DNA of 64,000 nucleotides from NCBI GenBank assembly GCA_013399305.1, contig VXAI01000039.1, positions 2,410,868 through 2,474,867 on the forward strand, in the 5' to 3' direction. The stretch's first letter is position 1, and each line of letters begins with the position of its first letter. The notes under the pieces were generated by a model. It was not told the origin of the DNA and ran no database searches. It was given only the letters and a program-made list of their open reading frames with translations. This document shows positions 1 through 9,990 of the stretch, piece after piece. The position numbers and the translations under genes were made by a program. The DNA is from Rostratula benghalensis (Eukaryota; Chordata; Aves; Charadriiformes; Rostratulidae).

Positions 1-1
1 T

Positions 2-871
2 GCACCCATTCCTAACTTAGTGGCCATGTCAATCAGAAGCAACAAGCTCAACAGTTTCTCCAGGGAAGAGTTTGAGTCCTTCAGGAAAATGGAGCTGCTG
101 GATGCCAGCGACAACAACTTCATCTGCTCCTGTGAATTCCTCTCCTTCATCCACCACCAGGCCAGGATAGCCCAGGTGCTGGTGGGGTGGCCAGACCACT
201 ACGTCTGTGACTCCCCCCTGGCAGTGAGAGGAGCGCAGGTTGGAGGCGTGCACCTCTCCCTGATGGAGTGCCACAGGTCCCTCGTGGTGTCGCTGATCTG
301 CGTCCTGGTGTTCCTGGCCATCCTCGTCCTCGTGGCTGTTGGCTACAAGTACCACGCGGTCTGGTACCTGAGGATGACCTGGGCATGGCTCCAAGCCAAG
401 CGGAAGCCCAAGCGAGCTCCACCAAAGGACATCTGCTACGACGCTTTTGTCTCCTACAGCGAGAACGACTCCGAGTGGGTGGAAAACATCATGGTGCGGG
501 AGCTGGAGCAGGCCTGCCCCCCCTTTCGGCTCTGCCTCCACAAGCGGGACTTTGTGCCCGGGAAGTGGATCGTGGACAACATCATCGACTCCATAGAGAA
601 GAGCCACAAAACGCTCTTTGTGCTGTCCGAGCACTTTGTGCAGAGCGAGTGGTGCAAGTATGAGCTGGACTTCTCGCACTTCCGCCTCTTTGACGAGAAC
701 AACGATGCAGCGATTCTTGTCCTCCTGGAGCCCATCCAGAGCAAAGCCATTCCCAAGAGGTTCTGCAAGCTGCGGAAGATCATGAACACAAAGACCTACC
801 TGGAGTGGCCTCTCGAAGAAGACCAGCAGGAGAGGTTTTGGTTTAATTTGAAAATAGCTCTAAAATCCTAG
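2..871 (+). CDS. TLR2: Toll-like receptor 2, C-terminal part (5' end outside window)
   Basis: TLR2 is a plasma-membrane receptor that recognises bacterial lipoproteins with a TLR1-type partner and signals through MyD88/TIRAP. The frame is open from the window edge, so the coding sequence is 5'-truncated; codon 20-22 (GTG) or the ATG at 26 is not the true start. Counting from base 20: a last leucine-rich repeat and an LRRCT cap with cysteines 36, 38, 63 and 84; a hydrophobic transmembrane helix at about 88-108; a basic juxtamembrane stretch (KRKPKR); and a complete TIR domain at about 139-283. TIR box 1 is YDAFVSYS. The BB loop reads RDFVPGK, with the signalling proline at 180. Box 3 has the FW pair near the C terminus. 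Stop TAG is at 869-871. No frameshift or stop is seen, so this part looks functional. Birds commonly carry two TLR2 copies; which one this is cannot be told. Confidence 0.95.
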   Translation, partial: APIPNLVAMSIRSNKLNSFSREEFESFRKMELLDASDNNFICSCEFLSFIHHQARIAQVLVGWPDHYVCDSPLAVRGAQVGGVHLSLMECHRSLVVSLICVLVFLAILVLVAVGYKYHAVWYLRMTWAWLQAKRKPKRAPPKDICYDAFVSYSENDSEWVENIMVRELEQACPPFRLCLHKRDFVPGKWIVDNIIDSIEKSHKTLFVLSEHFVQSEWCKYELDFSHFRLFDENNDAAILVLLEPIQSKAIPKRFCKLRKIMNTKTYLEWPLEEDQQERFWFNLKIALKS

Positions 872-875
872 AGAC

Positions 876-881
876 ATTAAA
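876..881 (+). promoter_or_regulatory. ATTAAA polyadenylation-signal variant after TLR2 stop
   Basis: ATTAAA lies four bases after the TLR2 stop codon. If used, the 3' UTR would be extremely short. The next canonical AATAAA on this strand that I noted is at 2050-2055, beyond an antisense CR1. Which one is used cannot be decided from sequence. Confidence 0.3.
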
Positions 882-973
882 AATGAATATGTTCAATGTG
901 TACTCTGAAATGTTTCCATTGAATGTTCATCCCATTCCCTATTCTGTATCTCAAGCTTAGCTACTGTAAATTT

Positions 974-1476
974 CAGAGAATCGTTGAATGGTTACAGTTG
1001 GAAGGGACCTTAAAGATTATCGAGTTCCAATTCCCCTGCCATGGGCATGGACACCTCCCACTAGACCAGGTTGCTCAAAGCCCCATCCAGCCTGGTCTTA
1101 AACACTCCCAGGGATGGAGCATCCACAACCTCTCTGGGCAATCTCTTCCAGTGCCTCACCACTCTCAACAGTAAAGCCTTTCTTTATGGTATCTAATCTA
1201 AACCTCCCATCTTCAAATTTAAAACCCTTACCCCTTATTCTGTCACTACACTCCCTGATAAAGAGTCCCTCCCCATTTCTCTTCAGACACTGGAAAACTG
1301 CTATAAGGTCTCCCCCGAGCCTTCTCTTCTCCAGGCTGAACAACCCCAACTCACTCAGCCTGTCTTCTCGGAGAGGTGCTCCAGCCCTCTGGTCATCTTC
1401 GTGTCCTTTCTATGTTGAGGACTCTAAAGCTGGCCACAGTACTCCAGGTGGGGTCTCACAAGAGAGAGCAATTTTT
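974..1476 (-). mobile_element. CR1 LINE, 5'-truncated, antisense, just downstream of TLR2
   Basis: Read on the minus strand this is the 3' end of a chicken-repeat-1 non-LTR retrotransposon. The frame at 1349-1098 contains the CR1 reverse-transcriptase C-terminal motif [13 protein letters not shown] and the following [10 protein letters not shown] segment. The element ends at about 974 with the usual CR1 3' sequence (GGTCCCTTCCAACTG and a decayed ATTCT-type tail). It lies about 100 bp after the TLR2 stop, so it may be part of that gene's 3' UTR. Confidence 0.9.
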
Positions 1477-2249
1477 TTAAAGCAATAGCAACATAGAGAA
1501 TTAATGGTTAGGGATCATAACTTCATCTTCCTATTTTTGAGAAGGTAGTTATTGGAAGGTGGTTGGGTCTCGTGAGTATGGTGACAGTTAGTCACGGAGG
1601 ACTTAACAGAGGGCCTCTACACATAGGACTATCTGACTACCAGTCACACCATAAAGATTGCCATGGTTAGACCTTTCTGTAAATGGCCATTGGAAGATAA
1701 ACGAGTTACAATACTGCAGCTCTTAGAAAGAGGTAAGGGAAAATAGCTAACTAATCTTGTATTGCCTTACATTAACCAAATGAACAAACTATTTGGATGC
1801 CATTTTTCAGAATTTGCTGTATACAAAGCCATTATCTGACTTAAAATTCTCCTTATCTGCTGCACAACCTTCTGTGTTAAGAATTACAACCAGACACCAC
1901 TACCAATATATTTAATAATGAAACAAACTTAAAATATTGGTGCTTTCTTTTTTTAAAAGGGATATTCATAATAAGAAAATAAGTCCTATTTTTTCTGGCA
2001 CAATCTGCCCATTAAAGGCAGCAATGTTTTTAAATTCTAACTTTGACAAAATAAAAAAAATGCTTTAATAGCATCCTGTACAGTCTTGCTGTAATGCTAA
2101 AAGAAGCACTGTCATGGAAAAGGATATCTAGCACACTGAAGTTCAACCAACTAGTTTTCTCCAGTCTTTTAAAATTGTTTAATGACCATACATATTACTG
2201 TAGACAGGTAAATATCCAACGCTTTGCATTCTCACTAATATGCTGAGCC
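1477..2249. other. Intergenic spacer between TLR2 and the RNF175 remnant
   Basis: AT-rich unique sequence. It holds an AATAAA at 2050-2055 on the plus strand, a possible distal TLR2 polyadenylation signal. No coding motif was recognised. TLR2 and the RNF175 remnant point tail to tail across this spacer. Confidence 0.5.
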
Positions 2250-2388
2250 CTATTCTAGACCCATTGGGTAATTAATGCCTAGAACAATGCTTATAGCAAC
2301 TGATTGCCAAACCACCAGAGAGCAGATCCAGGCCAAAAGTTGTCCGTACAGTTCAAATGCATTCCTACCTAAACTATTGTTAAGGAAA
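2250..2388 (-). pseudogene. RNF175: RNF175 pseudogene terminal exon
   Basis: This block follows a good acceptor (TTTTCTCTCCAG) and stays open to a TAG at 2250-2252. It contains YGQLL, W.CSLVVWQ and GINYPMGLE immediately before the stop. The family ends YGQLLDWLRYLVAWQ ... GINYILGLE-stop. This is the least damaged piece: the natural stop is in the expected place and no internal stop is seen. The first 20-30 bases align less well. Confidence 0.87.
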
Positions 2389-3047
2389 CTGGAGAGAAAA
2401 ATGCAGCAATAGGAAAATTTCATGGTATTTTAGCCAGAATCAAAGAAAAATGGTTAGGGTAAAATTTTGAAATGCCTTCTTCACTTTCTTTTCTGTTGGG
2501 GTAAGGTTAAATATAAATATCCTCCTTACATATGGTTAAAGTAGGTTTCAAATAAGTAAGCCAAACTTTGCTTCCACTCAAGATGTAGCAGCAGATCTTC
2601 AACTATTATTTCATTTGCTAAAGGAAAAATGTTTACTAACTACTAAGAGAAGGGGGAAAACCAGCATTTGTTCTGAAAGTGGATTATATAAATTTTGTTA
2701 TTTCATTAAAGAGCAAAATCCACTGCATGGTCTTTCTGAAACTCTGATTTACATTCTTTAAAATGTTCCCCTCATTATAAAAATTATTTCCGGATGTCTT
2801 AAAATCAAGGAGGAAATATATACGCACTTTTCTATTCCTAGCTTTCTTGGGGTCTTAGATAAGATAAAGCCAATCAGAACTATCATCTTCCCTAAACATA
2901 ATTGTTCCTTAATAATAATTGGTTTTCCATTTATTTAAATGTGGCCATCTCATCCCTCCACTGCAGATCAAAACAAGTATTAGTAAGTAATCAGGCTATG
3001 GTTTAGAAAATCCAAATCAAAAGCACACGTGTTAAGGAGAGGATATA

Positions 3048-3122
3048 TGGGTTATTTAACATTCTCTTCAAACCAACTGCCTCAGCAAAGTATGGCCAAG
3101 TCTGGTTTTTGCCAGCATTGCA
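3048..3122 (-). pseudogene. RNF175: RNF175 pseudogene exon: second half of RING domain
   Basis: A 25-codon ungapped block reads CNAGKNQTWPYFAEAVGLKR followed by MLNNP. The family segment is CIVGKKQTCPYC followed by KEKVDLKRMFSNP. Both cysteines of the last CPxC pair are replaced (Trp and Phe). There is no internal stop, but the flanking splice sites are not recognisable. Confidence 0.85.
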
Positions 3123-3977
3123 TTAACCATGGAAGCAGAAGTCATTTTGTTATTTCATCAGGTATCATCAGGTGTACTGTTAAAGAATCTTTGAAATATA
3201 AACAAGGCCTGGTGCATACCTCTGCAAACCTGTCAAATTATCAACAGATACTTTTAATGACTGATTATGGATACTGCCTCATTTTATAGCTGAGGAGTTC
3301 AAAGTGACTTAAAATATTTTGAATATTTAGAATAATTTTAAAGTTCAATCCAATGTCCTGAACATCCAGACTGGTATTTATATTTTCCAGCTTACAAGAA
3401 GCCAGGAGACTTTTATGAACTGCAGAAGAGGGTGGTTACTATCGATGTTCCAGCATGTATTTTATACCTTTCTTTTTGGTTTCTGGAATGCAAAATGCAG
3501 AGTTGTTTGGTACCCTTGAGACACTGGGTCTTCTGTCAGGCTGAAGGCTACGTTTATGCCTTTGTTTGAGAAGAGTTCCACATCTGCCTTAAAACTACCC
3601 AGCAAGCACAGCCCCAGGCACAACTGGAGGAAATACTCTGCAGTACTCAGGAGCCTGAATTAGCAGACCCGACCAGTGGGTCGGCATGCCTGCTCTAATG
3701 GGCTGCCCAGCACACCCACACAGTCTGGGCACAAACCACCTGGAAGGCACATTAAGGCCTGAAACTACAGCGTTACGGCTACTCTTGCATCAGTTTGTCT
3801 ATCAAAAAGCTGCATGGACTCAATTTGTGTCGCAGAACTGAAATATATTTCATGTTCCCATTTTCACTTTTGTGCTATGTTGTTTCTGAATGTGGTTTCG
3901 TTTCCCCTTTTTTTTTTATGGTATTTATTTCCATTGTTATTATTTTTAATGCAGCATAAAAGAGGAGAAAACAACAA

Positions 3978-4136
3978 TTCCTTAATTGCATGGACATGAC
4001 ACACATGATTACAGGACAGCTGTTAGGTATTTTCAGTGATCCCTTCGTCACTGACATCCACAAATTTCTACCTGAAGGCTGCACAGATGTCATTGGACAA
4101 ATTTCTTGTCGGTATGCCACTGTTGTTGTTGTAAAA
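3978..4136 (-). pseudogene. RNF175: RNF175 pseudogene exon: first half of RING domain
   Basis: This reads FYNNNSGIPTRNLSNDICAAF, R, stop (TAG, 4068-4070), KFVDVSDEGITENT, stop (TAA, 4023-4025), QLSCNHVCHVHAIKE. The family has SGMPTKHLSDSVCAVC, FVDVSEEGIIENTY and LSCNHVFHEFC. The second cysteine of the first CxxC is Phe, and the cysteine after the HxF histidine is Ala, so the zinc site is broken even apart from the stops. No acceptor AG is visible at the expected upstream edge. Confidence 0.9.
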
Positions 4137-4787
4137 ATATCAAGATCAGGTTTACAGGAAAAAAAGAAACCAAAGAGCAACAAAATATTTGCTTAAAGAT
4201 GCACAAACATACTTTAAATGCCATCAAAGATAAGGACAGCCTGAAAGTAGCTACAGTTGTCATATTTTACTAGTATCAGGCTGTGCATAATGAAATAATA
4301 AAAATCTTATTGCTGATGCTAGCACTTTAGCAGTTGTCTGTTTGATTTTAAGTAACTGGGACACAAGGGAGTTGTGCTGAGATAGTCACCTTATTTGGAA
4401 AGGGAAGATTAGAGCTATAAAAAGGAAAGGGCAAGAAGAGCCTTTCACAGACTTTGGGGAAGTAAGAAGCTTGTCTTCTCTAGCAATTTGGAAAATTTTG
4501 TAGTCTCTTGTACGTAGGAACCAGCCTGTTGGAAACCGCAAATCAAGCCATGGCATATGTCACTGGCTACTACTTCATTGAGTCTGTCCTTCTAATGATA
4601 AGATTGACAAGGGAGTACAGCAGTCTGTCTGTGGCATAAGAACACCTCTCCTGAGGTTAGTTTACTGCAAGGGTATCTGGTAGACCTTATTCTCATGAAC
4701 TCAGGAGCACAAGAGATTTTCAAGAGCTCACTTCCAGTCCTGGCAAGTGGTATTCAGGATGCTGATTCCCAGCACTTAAACTTAAAA

Positions 4788-4901
4788 CATGGTGGAAACC
4801 ATGTAGTCAAAACAAGTCTCTGGAAAGTCTCTTCCCATCGCTCCATAGTAGAATCTTTAAAAAAAGTAGTATCACCAAAAATCCTTGGAGTCATCAGACT
4901 T
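4788..4901 (-). pseudogene. RNF175: RNF175 pseudogene exon: loop with GRDFPETCFDYM motif
   Basis: An ungapped 38-codon block (114 nt) aligns with the family segment that starts KPEDAMDFG. Here it reads KSDDSKDFW, a stop (TGA, 4872-4874), YYFF, a second stop (TAA, 4857-4859), then FYYGAMGRDFPETCFDYM and VSTM. The conserved segment is YYGVLERDFAEMCADYM. No clear GT donor follows; the expected GTAAGT position reads TTTTAAGT. Confidence 0.87.
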
Positions 4902-6558
4902 CTTTCATAAAACCACAAAAGAGTACTCAGGTGAGTCTGTTCTTGACCAAAATGCCAGAATAAAATATTAACAAGATTTTTTACTCCAGTTAGCTCCCAC
5001 TTCATTCAAACTGCAGGTTTAGTTTCATCTTCTTTTGCAGCACAGACACCCTCGTACTTGAAGTACCAGTATGCTTGACAGCAAGCAATGTTGAAAGTAG
5101 GCTATGAACTGCTTTTGGAGCTACTCAGTTCTGTTATAGGAAGGCCAAGCTGACACATGTTATTATAGAAAGAGACTTTGCTTAGGGTCTTATTCTGCAG
5201 AACAACTAGATGTATTTGTTTTGCAGAAGCACCAAGATCAGCCAGATCTCAATAAGGTGTAAGATACTAGTCAAAGAAATATCAACTTTCTGTAGCTGAA
5301 AGATCCCACTGTCCTCCTGAGTATAAAATTTCTCAGAATAAAACCTCGGCTAAATTGCAGCAAGCTATATTCAACCCCCTAGCCCGCTAACCCTGAACCC
5401 AATAGAGCCTGCAAAAATGTTAACATTTCTTATCATGTCTCTGAGATTATGTGTTACAGGTCTTGGGAGACTGAAACCTGGCTACCAAATACTCACAAAA
5501 CTGGACCTTACCAACATTAAAAACCTCTGTATCATTTCTGCTGCAACCGGGCACAAAGTAACAACCTTTAAAATAGAGCTAACAAATTTTGTAGTTGTAT
5601 CTTTAAAATACACCGGTGGGGGAGTTTAGCTGGTTAAATAAAATACCTCAAAAGAATAAAGCTTAACAGAATTGGTAACACAAGACTGTTAAGTTTCTGC
5701 CAAGAATTTTCCATCAGAGCTATGTACTTTTGGATTAATCAACTATACAATGTATGGGCAATAAATCTGACACTTAAAGGAACAGCTGATTTACGTATGT
5801 GTAGTATCTCCAATACCTCCAAGAAGTGTTGGACTTAGAGCAGATGCATTATATAGTTGATCTACATGCTCTTGAGGAATCGTTGGAATTTCTGGTCAGA
5901 CAGCACCTCTGAGTTCAATACAGTAGCTCTGGCTAGGCTGCAAGTCGGACAGAAATCCTGGACAAACATAAAGAAAATTAAAATTCTACCCAGGCAAAAA
6001 TTCCAGCTGGAGACTTATCTGGATATACAGTATTGTCTTTGGCTACAGTCAAAAAAAAAATAAAGAAGAGAACACCCTAGAACACCCTAGCAACACTATA
6101 GCCTGGCAGAGCAAGAAATCATAATTATCAGAAAGAATTCTAATGTGGTTTTGATATGAATGTGCTTATCTACTTTTATCCTATACATCAAGACTTTTTA
6201 TGTCTTGTCTCCTTCAGGTGATGAAGGACTGAGTATTAACTCAGAAGCTAAATCAGGGGATTAAATGAGTAAACACAGTGGCTGTATGAATTTTAAGGTT
6301 TTTCCTCCTCTCTTCACACCTCAAACACAAGTTGTAAAATGACTGAATATCAAACTTCAAGCCAACTGCAAGCCAACTATGCAATAAGAAAAATCAAGAA
6401 GTAAGAGAACCTACAGCCGCACAACATAAAAGGATTGCATATGTTGAGGTGGGTGGTAAAGAGATCAGCCTGGAACAATTTCATTGCAAACAAAGTAACA
6501 TCTACAAAATAGGAAATAATAACTTTTGCCAATCGCCATTTTACCTGAAGATACTTAC
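4902..6558. other. Former RNF175 intron
   Basis: AT-rich noncoding sequence between two RNF175 exon remnants. It contains a 10-bp tandem duplication (AACACCCTAG twice, 6071-6090). No repeat family was recognised. Confidence 0.5.
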
Positions 6559-6671
6559 CTAAAGAATAAATTAAATCCAATCCAATCACGGTAAACATGA
6601 TGGCTACATAACACACAATTCCAATTGCACTACTTAATCTATAGATCAGGAGAAATCATTTGTAGACCAAC
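6559..6671 (-). pseudogene. RNF175: RNF175 pseudogene exon: LVYK/FLLIY and membrane helix
   Basis: This block follows CCATAG and ends at an intact GTAAGT donor. It reads LVYK, then TGA at 6656-6658 in place of a conserved Trp, then FLLIYRLSSAIGIVCY and VAIMFTVIGLDLIYSL. The family has FLLIYK..YATGIVGY at this point. The frame downstream of the stop is still a clean hydrophobic helix, so the exon has decayed only a little. Confidence 0.88.
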
Positions 6672-6850
6672 CTATGGATAAGAGAAAGGAAAGGCTGCTC
6701 AAAACATTGTGTATTTTGCAGTGGCACAAAATATCGCATATGGATCTTCTACTGAAGTATTCATAAAAATTCAATAAGTTTTACACTTCTGTATTTCTCC
6801 CTTGCTTAAAGGTGAACAAAAATGGATGATACAGGGCAAAAAACCCTCAA

Positions 6851-6871
6851 AACCTTTTTTTTTTTTTTTTC
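6851..6871 (+). repeat. Poly-T tract
   Basis: Homopolymer run of T ending in CTTCAG. Simple low-complexity sequence. Confidence 0.8.
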
Positions 6872-7540
6872 TTCAGTCTTTACAAGAAATGGTAATTGTG
6901 AACAGATTGTTAACATAATTAAAACTATCAGTTAAGAATTGTGAAGGAGGGGAACATACGCCAGAACAGGACAAGAACAGGTGAAAACCAACTGAGGTAA
7001 GTTAGATATAGTCAAGTCAGTATACCACCAATGAAATTTATCTAAAATACTCAGAAGTTAGCAGAAACAATCTCTGAACCATTAGTAATTGACTTTACAT
7101 GCTCAGGGTAAAGAGGCGGAATTTCAAAAGACTGGAGGAGTAATAATACAAGACTTCTCTTTAGGAAGGCTGAGGGAGCTCTGAGGAAGAACTTCAGACT
7201 GTTGGGTATACTTACCAAATCAGGTTCTTCAGGCTCAATAATGGCTGGGATGACTGCTGATTGTAAGAGTCCGAAGCATGAAAAACCAAGATGGAACTGA
7301 CGGAAACTGACGGTTTAATTATTTTTCAATTGCATGTCATTCCTGATAAACACGAATTTAGATGAGCTTAGTCATTCTGCATTTGGAAGATTCTTTCAAA
7401 TTCAACTGCTAATGGCTGTTTTTGTAATCTGTGAAGATCTGTTCCAGGGAAATTTGCTCTTCTCCTTCTACAGGTTTCCTTTAAGAAGTAATACCTCAAA
7501 AATCCCCAAAACAAGGCAAAACCAACAAAAAAGGATATAC

Positions 7541-7696
7541 TGTGGTGTTCTTCCCCAGAGAAGCTTTAAGGTTGCTCTGAAGGTGAAGTAACTGGTAATA
7601 AATTTATAGCATTCCCAGCATGGACAGAGATCTTCAAAAGTAAAGTTTGATGGTGAATTAAAGAGGAACAACCCACATATACAGCAGCGTGACATA
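7541..7696 (-). pseudogene. RNF175: RNF175 pseudogene exon: transmembrane segment with MWVVPL and TFRAT motifs
   Basis: The exon follows an acceptor-like CAGCAG and ends before GTATAT. It reads YVTLLYMWVVPL, then a stop (TAA, 7658-7660) where the family has Tyr, then FTIKLYF and a second stop (TGA, 7634-7636) where a Trp is expected. An extra base near 7618 shifts the frame, after which FITSYFTFRAT and GRTP align with the family. The length of 156 nt equals the 155 nt expected plus the insertion, and the phase fits the next exon. Confidence 0.88.
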
Positions 7697-7884
7697 CTGC
7701 TGGCAAAACTGAGACAGGTCATTTCAAAGTAATGCCATCCTATGGTTCCATTTGGCATGGTTAGGTCTGATAAAAAGATTGCCAAACTGTAAAAATCATA
7801 CAAAAAAATGTGACCTGTACAGCATCTGACACAGGAGGGTTTTTCTCTCTAGAATAATGACGTTAGTCTGCCTTGCACCCTGTA

Positions 7885-7940
7885 AATTAGTAACTGTTCC
7901 AAGTTAGTAACTTGGAACTGTAATTAGTAACTGTTCCAAG
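7885..7940. repeat. 19-bp direct repeat overlapping a 13-bp inverted repeat
   Basis: AATTAGTAACTGTTCCAAG occurs at 7885-7903 and again at 7922-7940. Between them, CTGTTCCAAGTTA (7894-7906) is followed after one base by TAACTTGGAACTG (7908-7920), its reverse complement except for one position. The segment could form a hairpin with a one-base loop in the strict alignment. Confidence 0.85.
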
Positions 7941-8033
7941 GAATTAAACAATTGTAATTGGTTATAACACTGAGATACAACTCACTGTCCTATTCTTAAA
8001 AACCTAAACTGTCCATTGATAGAATTAATGCTA

Positions 8034-8078
8034 CCAAAAAAAAAAAAAAAAAAAAAGAAAAAAAAGAAAAAAAAAAAG
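8034..8078 (+). repeat. A-rich simple repeat
   Basis: A run of about 45 bases of A interrupted by three G residues. It could be the tail of an unrecognised retrotransposed sequence, but no body is recognisable next to it. Confidence 0.85.
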
Positions 8079-9920
8079 TTTTTCTAACTCAAATTATATA
8101 TGGTGACCACAGGACTGAAGCTCTGGGAACAAGTTTTCTGAAATCAGTGGCGGTAGTTTGGCCTATCAGCTGCTCTTAATAAATGTCCAAAGGCATATTT
8201 GGATGCATTAATTTGGGATGCTGTTCAGTCACATGACCACACTGCTGAAGGATTTTCTTAAAAATTCTTCCTACAGCACAGCAAATTACTGTAGCTTAAA
8301 CTTTTAAGCCTTTTTTTTTTCTTTTGAAAATTGAATGATGTTAAGTTTAATGGTGTGTATTTATTCAAATTGCCTGCAGTGATAAAATGCTCTACTTCTT
8401 TTCCAATAAGCAATATTTGAAACCCACTGTACGGTCAAAAGCCCTACAATGTCAGTTCTCTCTGTGATCACATTAATAAACCATGGATTTGGGATTGTGG
8501 AAGCCAGATGGTGGCAAAGATAGTGCCATCTAGAAAAGTGACTTTAGTATGTGTTTGTAGAGTTACCTCCTGCACCTTTACAGAAAGCTTACTGAAAAAG
8601 AAAAAAAAATCTGAGGGGGAACAGTTTTCAAATTTGGAGCAGGGTTATTTTTTAAAAGCAGACAAAAAGCACAATCCACCTAGAGTAAAAACTAAACAGG
8701 AAGATTAATCTCTTTCCTTAACCCAAAAAGGAGAAAGGAATGTGTGTTACCCCTTGTGAAACCTTACACAGTTTTTACATGGATTTCAAGAGAAGTAGGA
8801 CTGGATTACTCTTCTTCTCCTTTTTCAGGAGTAATTCTCAAAAAAAAAAAAAAAAAAATCCCCCCCAAACCCTAGAAAACATGCAACTATTAAGCAAACT
8901 GGTATTTCACAATATAAGTTTAAATAAATGAATAGAAAGATAACCATATAGCATCATTAGATCACACCACTGTTAGGCGCTTCTCTGCCCTGCTCCTGGC
9001 TTTACGGGACCACAATCTAGTGCTTGTGACCATAAAAGTGACAGAGCTACACTCGTGCTGTGCAGCCCTTCTGGTGTGTCACAGGTCAATGGTTCCTGCA
9101 TATCTCAAGTTGCCCAGGCTGAGGTCTCCTGGCCTTCATCAGAGGCCACCAAATGTTCCCCACTTCCTGCATGCCTCGCTACTGTCCAACGTGATCCCCC
9201 CTCCAATGTGCTTACGTACCATGGGTTGCTTTTTTTTTTTCTTTTTTGGTGTAGACTGAAAGCAAAATCTAAATTAGAGGCAAAGCCAAAACTGAATGGG
9301 CATACACCTTCAGTAATGGAGGTAGCTTCTAATACAAATCTCTAAGAGAGCTTTGCTATCACATTAGCTGCAAAATGAAATGCTAGCTAAAAAATAGTAT
9401 CACAACTGTCTGTCAGGTGATGGTGTTATCAGATCAATTGGTATATATCATTCACAGTAATTGTTTCAAACTTCCTTATTGATTTTTATGTCTTCCAGAT
9501 CGTTAATTTTAATACTATTAGCCTCTACATGAAATGCATGAGTATTTTGTCATGTAAATGAGGACAAAGATAGGAATTGAGTCATACAGATGAAAACCCC
9601 TGTATTGATTTATTATAAATACTGGAAGGTCACCATCTGGACAATTGCATAAAATAATACATCTGCATTGCTGCTAAATGGGAGCTTTAACATCTGGGTT
9701 ATATTATTTCAAATTTTCTTCATCCACCCATCATAGCAAGAGGAATTTCCTGACAAATCAGATTGCTGCCCAAAGGTAAAATGTTTTTCTCATTATCGTA
9801 CTTTAAATGAGCTCAAAAGGACCTAGAAGTGAAGTCAGCATCAGCGTCATAGACAACTTTCCCGTTTTCTAACTGTGCAGATTAAATAGGTCATACAAGC
9901 ATCAACTGAAAAATGCCCAC

Positions 9921-9990
9921 CTGTCCTCTGCTTCCCTCAATCTGAGCAAGTACTAATGCCTATCACCAACAAATACAACAGAAAAGCATT
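9921..9990 (-). pseudogene. RNF175: Possible upstream RNF175 exon remnant (AQ...WKQR region)
   Basis: Read on the minus strand, AAT GCT TTT CTG TTG ... GCT CAG gives NAFLLYLLVIGI and, after one extra base, VLAQ. It lines up over 16 codons with the family helix HAEMVLILIATLVVAQ. A GGGAAGCAGAGG stretch follows, resembling the WKQR codons after a deletion of roughly ten bases, and then CAG/GTGGGC as a possible donor. Position and order are right for the exon preceding 7541-7696, but identity is low, so this is tentative. Confidence 0.4.

Larger units (their letters stand above)
2250..7696 (-). pseudogene. RNF175: RNF175 unitary pseudogene (RNF121-family membrane RING E3 ligase)
   Basis: Six exon-sized blocks in the correct order on the minus strand match, segment by segment, the RNF121/RNF175 family of multi-pass ER/Golgi RING ubiquitin ligases: 7541-7696, 6559-6671, 4788-4901, 3978-4136, 3048-3122 and 2250-2388. 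They are separated by intron-sized gaps, so this is the original locus and not a processed copy. Disabling changes include in-frame stops at 7658-7660, 7634-7636, 6656-6658, 4872-4874, 4857-4859, 4068-4070 and 4023-4025, a 1-bp insertion near 7618, and loss of several RING cysteines. In human, RNF175 lies between TLR2 and SFRP2 on the minus strand, exactly as here, which separates it from the paralogue RNF121. Exon edges are approximate where splice sites have decayed. The family protein was compared from memory, but the many ungapped matches make chance very unlikely. Confidence 0.9.

Noticed and set aside
3270..3315. MIR-like CCTCATTTTATAGCTGAGGAG
   Set aside because: Only about 35 bp resemble MIR; too short to call.
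4754..5005. 83-codon minus-strand open frame (MKWELTGVKNL...) as a gene
   Set aside because: It is an out-of-phase reading across an RNF175 exon remnant; the +1 phase gives the family match.
5788..5940. Minus-strand reading PEIPTIPQEHVDQLYNASAL as another exon
   Set aside because: It looks protein-like and follows a TTGCAG, but it contains a TGA, matches nothing I recognise in this gene or its neighbours, and sits inside a former RNF175 intron.
6656..6658. TGA in the RNF175 remnant read as selenocysteine or tolerated by readthrough
   Set aside because: The position is a conserved Trp in the family, and other exons carry TAA, TAG and a frameshift, so recoding cannot rescue the gene.
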